Assembly (NCBI RefSeq): GCF_000003605.2
Contig: NW_003133344.1
Coordinates: 805,343-849,161, forward strand
Source: Saccoglossus kowalevskii
Lineage: Eukaryota; Hemichordata; Enteropneusta; Harrimaniidae
DNA: 43,819 nucleotides
Direction: 5' to 3'
The first letter of the stretch is position 1, and every line of letters starts with the position of its first letter. Below are positions 38,823-43,819 of this stretch, one piece after another. Position numbers and translations under genes: made by a program. The notes beneath the pieces were generated by a model. That model saw nothing but the letters and a program-made list of their open reading frames with translations. It was not told where the DNA came from and ran no database searches.

Positions 38823-39526
38823 GATCGAACGTGTTTCAGATATGATGAACATAGAGTCAAACATGTTTTCTGATATGAAGAACATAGAGTGGAACACGTT
38901 TCAGATATGAAGAACATAGAGTCGAACATGTTTCAGATATGAAGAACATAGAGTCGAACATGTTTCAGATATGAAGAACAGAGTCGAACATGTTTCAGAT
39001 ATGAAGAACATAGAGTCGAACATGTTTCAGATATGAAGAACATAGAGTCGAACATGTTTCAGATATGAAGAACATAGAGTCGAACATGTTTCAGATATGA
39101 AGAACATAGAGTCGAACATGTTTCAGATATGAAGAACATAGAGTCGAACATGTTTCAGATATGAAGAACATAGAGTCAAACATGTTTCAGATATGAAGAA
39201 CATAGAGTCAAACATGTTTCAGATATGAAGAACATAGAGTCGAACATGTTTCAGATATGAAGAACATAGAGTCGAACATGTTTCAGATATGAAGAACATA
39301 GAGTCGAACATGTTTCAGATATGAAGAACATAGAGCTGAACATGTTTCAGATATGAAGAACATAGAGCTGAACACGTTTCAGATATGAAGAACATAGAGC
39401 TGAACACGTTTCAGATATGAAGAACATAGAGCTGAACATGTTTCAGATATGAAGAACATAGAGCTGAACATGTTTCAGATATGAAGAACATAGAGTCAAA
39501 CATGTTTCAGGTATGAAGAACATGGA
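38823..39526. repeat. 32-bp minisatellite, 22 copies
   Basis: The consensus unit contains GAACATGTTTCAGATATGAA followed by GAACATAGAGTC. Twenty-two copies are visible, and one near 38980 lacks two bases. Edge copies at the left are most diverged. Internal copies fall into blocks with TCG, TCA or CTG before AACATG, showing local duplication of variants. The unit is not a multiple of three and carries stops, so it is non-coding. Eighteen of the 22 copies contain a match to RRRCWWGYYY. Confidence 0.98.
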
Positions 39527-39735
39527 ATTATCAGTTAAATTTCCAAATTCTCATAAAGGTTATCCCCCATTGGTCAAAAAACATCCTTTTCTGGAAATGT
39601 AAAAAAACAAAATGACCACCACCAGTGACCCTGCATGTACTATCATACAAAATCCGAAGAAAAGTGATTTATGTTTATGCAAAAAATATATGAAGCATTG
39701 AAATTAGGATTGATTGGGAAGAAAATGTGGAAATA

Positions 39736-39943
39736 CTGTAAAATTACTAATTTTCACTGGGTTTAAATTTCACTGATTTACCATTTCAGGCATATTCAGT
39801 GGGTTTTAAATTCATGGTTTCGTCATTTAGATAATGTGTTCTATGCTAAATTTTACATATTCACTGTGTTTTAATTTAGCGCATTTTTCCAGTCAGCGAA
39901 ATAAGCTAAATTAAAACACAGTGAATAATTTCCCCCTTTACAG
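39736..39943. mobile_element. TA-flanked MITE, copy 2
   Basis: A 208-bp element flanked by TA on both sides, with ends CTGTAAA/TTTACAG. It has the same internal order as the copy at 36635-36839, including four copies of TTCACTGGGTTT-like sequence, some changed to CACTGTGTTT. By eye the two copies are roughly 85% identical. It has no coding capacity. Confidence 0.9.
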
Positions 39944-40122
39944 TATGTCACTTTGAACCATATCAGTTAAAAACATGTCTGAGAAATGACTGCAGAAATT
40001 TAAAACCAAGAATTGAAACATAAACCAACACAACGTACATTAGTAACTCAGCATATCAAATTTTAAAGCGTTGAAATTGTGATTTTCAAGAACTAAAATT
40101 GCTAGACCAAACACACATCACT

Positions 40123-40340
40123 CACCCAACAACAAAAAACTACCGGTAATTACCAAGTCTGAATCCTAAGCCTATTTCAGTGCATTTTTGTTAATGGCCA
40201 GCAGTCAAAAATATACATCAATCAAAATATACATATACAATTAAAACAGCCACCCAACAGGTACATACCAAGTTTGAAACAAATTGTCTTAGGTCTATTT
40301 TAGTGCATTCTTGGAAACAATAATGGCTGACAGTTGGCCA
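40123..40340. repeat. Diverged tandem duplication, about 128-bp period
   Basis: CACCCAAC ... TACCAAGTCTGAA ... CTATTTCAGTGCATTTTTG ... AATGGC at 40123-40207 recurs as CACCCAAC ... TACCAAGTTTGAA ... CTATTTTAGTGCATTCTTG ... AATGGC at 40251-40340. It has the look of an old dispersed repeat inserted or amplified in tandem. Confidence 0.7.
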
Positions 40341-42803
40341 TATTTGATTGGATCAAAAAATCAGTGCCTGTGCACACATAGCTATGTCTTAAATTTGAAG
40401 AGGATCAGCCCAGGTACAAGGTACATATGGATTCACAAGGATTAAGTCATAAGTGTCCATTTTCAAAATTTGTCTTAATTTGGACTGATAACAATTGTGA
40501 CAAATGAGTAAACTTTAAATTACTGTATTGTACTTTCAGAAATATAAGAATATAAATTCATGTGAATATCATACAATAACAAATTTTATGGTAAAATCTT
40601 ACAATCATTAAAAACAAAATAACACAATCTGTATGTACTCTACACTCTTGACACTATAATCATAAGTTATTAAGCATACATTGATATTATTTATTAAAAA
40701 CGCACCTTATTAGTCAGCAAGAACCTACATTTATTATGCATGGCTAGAGTGTGTATTATTATCTTTTTGACAAACATCAGAAAGATGAAGAGACAACAAG
40801 AAATTAAAAAGCATGCCAAACTTGACCTAGGATTTATGCAAATATTTAAAGCACACAATCCAAAATTACTTTGTTATGATCCCAAGTAAGTGAACATTCG
40901 GGTTGTACAAATAAAAATAGATTTCCCATTTGCTGTTTGTATATGCACAGCATGAACAAGTTAACATATTACGCCATATGCATGAAGTGGATTCCACAGA
41001 ATTACATTAATTAAAAAATGTGGGATAAAAATGGCATCAATCTGACTGTCCTTGTTACCCTATTAAGAATCTGGATGTCAAAGTACTTCAGGAACAGTTT
41101 GAGGCTCATGCATGATGATTATAAACAACACGTATTTACAAAATCTGATGCATGTTGCAAACATTCAAGGGAAGTATTTGAATTTTATGATAGAAAGTCC
41201 CAGCCCTCATAGTAGTAAGTGTTGAACACAAATGTAATTGAAAAGTAGCTATCTCATTATGTTTTGTCTTTGTGAAACATTTTATTCATACAGTGATAAG
41301 AGTCAACTTTAATGATAGAGGACAGTGGTTGTTGTAGCCACATGCATTCAAATGTGTGTAAATAAATGTGTTTGGATGCACATAAAATATCTGATTGCAA
41401 CAGAGTTCAGATACTACTTGCAATTGAACATTAATAAGATGTCGACCCTAGCGATGGGTGAAAGTGCCACAGACTCAAATCCATGGGCATTGACCAGGCA
41501 TGCCCAAGGGTTGTTCAAATGTGTTGTTTTTTAGTACCTGTCAGCCAGAGAAATTGAATTGCTTTATTATTTGCGTTTTTGTATCAATAGAGAGTATACA
41601 TACCATTACTACTCGATGATCACACTTCATCATGTTACCATGTTTATTATGGTTAAATTGGTGATTTGACATGCAAATATTAATTAGTATGCAAATTAGC
41701 TAATTAATTGAAATTTAGAATTTTCATGAAATAAGTTTTTGCTCACACACGCACAGACAGAATGAAAGATATGCACAAACCAATAGCACAGCACCAAAAC
41801 ATCCCCACTCCCCACCTTTTTTATGTACACATCAGTTGGACCTTTCAGTGCCATCATTTCACCTGTTTTTTTCCTATTTGCAAAATAATCTTGATGAAAA
41901 ATATGTGGTTTTTATTTTATGAATGGTACCTTGTCATTCAAATAATTAATTTTGCATTCGCACTTTGCAAATTTGTGAAAAATCACTCCCAGAAAAAGAT
42001 GAAAACAAAAATGTATAAAAAAATAATGTTATTTTTGCTAAAATTAAACTAAAACAACTTAATTATAAATACCTAATCTGCAATTTCTTGTTACGTTACG
42101 TTGGTGTATATATTGGTCACTGGATGGTACATCAATAGATTTGCAAAGTGTGAATGTAACTTTAAAATGTTTAAAAATTCTCAGTATCTTGAATATTAAT
42201 ATTGTGGTTCACACAATGCATCATGGGAAATGGTAGACATTTTGCATCAAACAAAAGCATGTTTCATTGGAACATTTGATACTGTAGAATAGGTGATGTG
42301 TTAATCCTGGAAGTTCAAAAGTAATGTGATATTCGCTGTCCTATATTCTTGATACTGAGAAGAACAGAACTGTAAATTGCTTTTTTTTAATACATATTCC
42401 GTTTTAAAACAATAAATTCTGATCTATTGCTGAAAAAATAATACAAAATAAGAAATATAACATGCTATATAACAAAATTAAAATTTACATGTGAAAATAA
42501 TCGTACAAGAAATATATACATAAGAAAAAGTTTGATTTCTTTGGCTTTCACTTTTAACCTACAGTTTTGTACTTAAAAACAGAGAACCAGAGAATCTATT
42601 TTCTGATCAATTTATTTTTATAATAATTAGCTCTTATTTCAAGATGATATGTCTTTGTTTTATTTGAAAACTGAAGTAAGGAACTGTTATATGCAAATGA
42701 GCTAATTAGTATGGACGGTTTGCATCAAAACAGTTATATACCGCTGTGTGATTGTCAGCATTGATTTGTACAGAGCAGCAAAAAACAACTTGGAAAGCTG
42801 GCA
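40341..42803. other. CpG-depleted non-coding stretch
   Basis: No exon is supported. A 96-codon plus-strand frame at 41762-42052 is AT-rich and hydrophobic with no recognisable domain. Four perfect octamer motifs ATGCAAAT occur at 40836, 41671, 41689 and 42691; three of them adjoin TAATTA/CTAATTAG. Confidence 0.5.
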
Positions 42804-42809
42804 TTTATT
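42804..42809 (-). other. Candidate poly(A) signal AATAAA
   Basis: TTTATT on the plus strand reads AATAAA on the minus strand, about 330 nt downstream of the stop codon of the exon at 43141-43280. It gives a plausible 3' UTR of about 340-360 nt. No other canonical signal lies between. Confidence 0.5.
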
Positions 42810-42920
42810 TACAGTGCTGCAGAGAGAAGAGGACAATTTCCATTAGCCTAGAAAGACATATGGAGGTACATGTAACCTTATACATTTTACTGTATTCCTA
42901 CACATTCAGGTAACAAGATC

Positions 42921-43075
42921 CCATAAGTTACTGATTATTCATACTATTTTGTATATTCAGAAGTTTCTCTGCAATGATACTCCATAAGTTACTGATTGTT
43001 TTGACTTTACTACATTGTGTATTCAGATATCCCTAAGTTACTGATTATTTAAACTATATTGTACATTGAGAAGTC
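42921..43075. repeat. Three diverged tandem units starting CC(A/C)TAAGTTACTGAT
   Basis: Units start at 42921, 42982 and 43031 (periods 61 and 49 bp). Each begins CCATAAGTTACTGAT or CCCTAAGTTACTGAT and ends in GTATATTCAG, GTGTATTCAG or GTACATTGAG. They lie in the inferred 3' UTR of the minus-strand gene. Confidence 0.8.
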
Positions 43076-43140
43076 AATCACACAATCCTAATATCAAGCA
43101 GTAAGTCAGATTTAAAAATGAGGCTCCAGGTAGAATAAAC

Positions 43141-43280
43141 TTAAGATGTGTGAGTGCTTGCTCGTTTATGCTTTCTTTTCTTTAAAACTTTTTTCTTCTT
43201 TCTTGATCTTGCTTCCATAGCAGCTGCAAGTAGTTTAGCCTCCATCTCTTCCTGCTCAATCATCCTATTATTAGCTTTTT
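43141..43280 (-). CDS. Terminal coding exon, Lys/Arg-rich C-terminus (partial gene)
   Basis: On the minus strand a good acceptor (TTTTAATTCCTTTTCAG, ending at 43281) is followed by 140 nt: two bases completing a split codon, 45 sense codons and TAA at 43141-43143. The encoded tail starts KANNRMIEQEEMEAK, continues LLAAAMEARS, and ends in RKKKKVLKKRKHKRASTHTS. The first half is a charged, probably helical or coiled-coil segment. The second is a dense basic run of the kind found in nuclear or nucleolar localisation signals. The residues before it would come from exons beyond the right window edge. The intron upstream contains a 22-bp minisatellite, and an AATAAA lies at 42804-42809. I do not recognise the gene. 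The local CpG depletion fits a transcribed, methylated gene body. Confidence 0.65.
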
Positions 43281-43328
43281 CTGAAAAGGAATTAAAACAA
43301 AAAATGAGCTAACCCCCATCTGATTACA

Positions 43329-43672
43329 TGTTGAATGGCAGGCAGTCGTGATTTGAATGGTGACATCTCAGTTTGAATAGTGTACTGACCTGATTTGAAT
43401 GGCGGAAAATTCTGATTTGAATGGCACACAGTATGGATTTAAATGGTGGACTGACATTATTTGAATAGTGAACAGTCCTGAATTTAATAACTGTCCCAAT
43501 TCAAATGGCAAATGGTCTGATTTGAATAGTGCACAGTCCAGATTTGAATAGTGCACAGTCCAGATTTGAACAACAAAGTCTCAATTTGAATGGTGTGAAA
43601 TGCACTGATTTGAACAGCACAAATTCCCGATTTGAATGTTGAACAGCCCTGATTTGAATAGTACACAATCAT
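43329..43672. repeat. Degenerate 22-bp minisatellite, about 15 copies
   Basis: Units around GATTTGAATRGTG...ACAGTCC recur with spacings of 20-24 bp, and one 38-bp interval near 43484-43522 contains an inverted CAATTCAAAT. The best conserved adjacent pair is at about 43515-43560. The minus-strand frames rich in FKSG, IQI and HYSN are translations of this array and not proteins. It lies in the intron, 46 bp from the acceptor of the terminal exon. Confidence 0.93.
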
Positions 43673-43799
43673 GTGATCTGGAATCATGCAGCATTTGGAT
43701 ATAAACATGTTCAAAATATTTCTCTATGAAGGTTTCCCAATAGTCCCAGTCATCTATATTAGTATGCAATATAATAGTTGTATGTTTGGTATTAATATA

Positions 43800-43819
43800 C
43801 TGTAAAATGAATAATTTAT
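43800..43819. mobile_element. Start of a third MITE copy, cut by the window edge
   Basis: After a TA at 43798-43799 the sequence reads CTGTAAAATGAATAATTTAT, matching the terminal inverted repeat of the two complete copies. Only 20 bases are visible. Confidence 0.55.

Noticed and set aside
41762..42052. 96-codon hydrophobic plus-strand frame
   Set aside because: It is AT-driven composition (F, I, K, M, L, N) with no domain, in a CpG-poor stretch whose only supported gene is on the other strand.
43368..43769. Three minus-strand frames of 62-76 codons with repeated FKSG/IQI
   Set aside because: The first two are translations of the intronic 22-bp minisatellite, and the third overlaps its end.

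Overview
The window looks like nuclear DNA of an animal, most likely an aquatic invertebrate. It is AT-rich, gene-poor and full of microsatellites, two minisatellites and dispersed repeats. It carries decayed retrotransposon coding fragments of metazoan type and shows eukaryotic splice-site and poly(A) signals. There is no operon structure, and no rRNA, convincing tRNA or CRISPR array. The exact clade cannot be read from the sequence. Two assembly gaps (11543-11883 and 29852-29984) show it is a draft scaffold.

Layout. Positions 1-252 are a perfect AAAT microsatellite. From about 253 to 25.7 kb the sequence is a gene desert with simple repeats and two old dispersed repeat families: a composite GATA-plus-CRE element at 14.9 and 18.2 kb, and a roughly 110-bp family at 8.7, 23.5 and 27.2 kb. 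A broken non-LTR reverse transcriptase lies at 25.8-26.15 kb (+). A second fragment, resembling the C-terminal end of such an ORF, lies at 29.8-30.05 kb (-) and is split by a gap whose two edges carry the same 66 bp. At 35.4-37.7 kb there is a cluster of CTCF-like motif cores, two of them in a hairpin. A dead Ty3/gypsy-type integrase fragment follows at 37.95-38.13 kb (+).

The last 5 kb differ. A 22-copy, 32-bp minisatellite (38.8-39.5 kb) sits between two full copies of a ~205-bp TA-flanked MITE (36.6 and 39.7 kb), and a third copy begins at the window edge. From about 39.5 kb CpG becomes very rare, as in methylated invertebrate gene bodies. The only host coding exon I can support well is here: a terminal exon on the minus strand (43141-43280) with a strong acceptor, a Lys/Arg-rich tail, a stop codon and a downstream AATAAA at 42.8 kb. 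A degenerate 22-bp minisatellite lies in the intron just upstream of it.

No genes here can be shown to work together. Most open frames in the window are about as long as chance predicts for this base composition and are not reported as genes.
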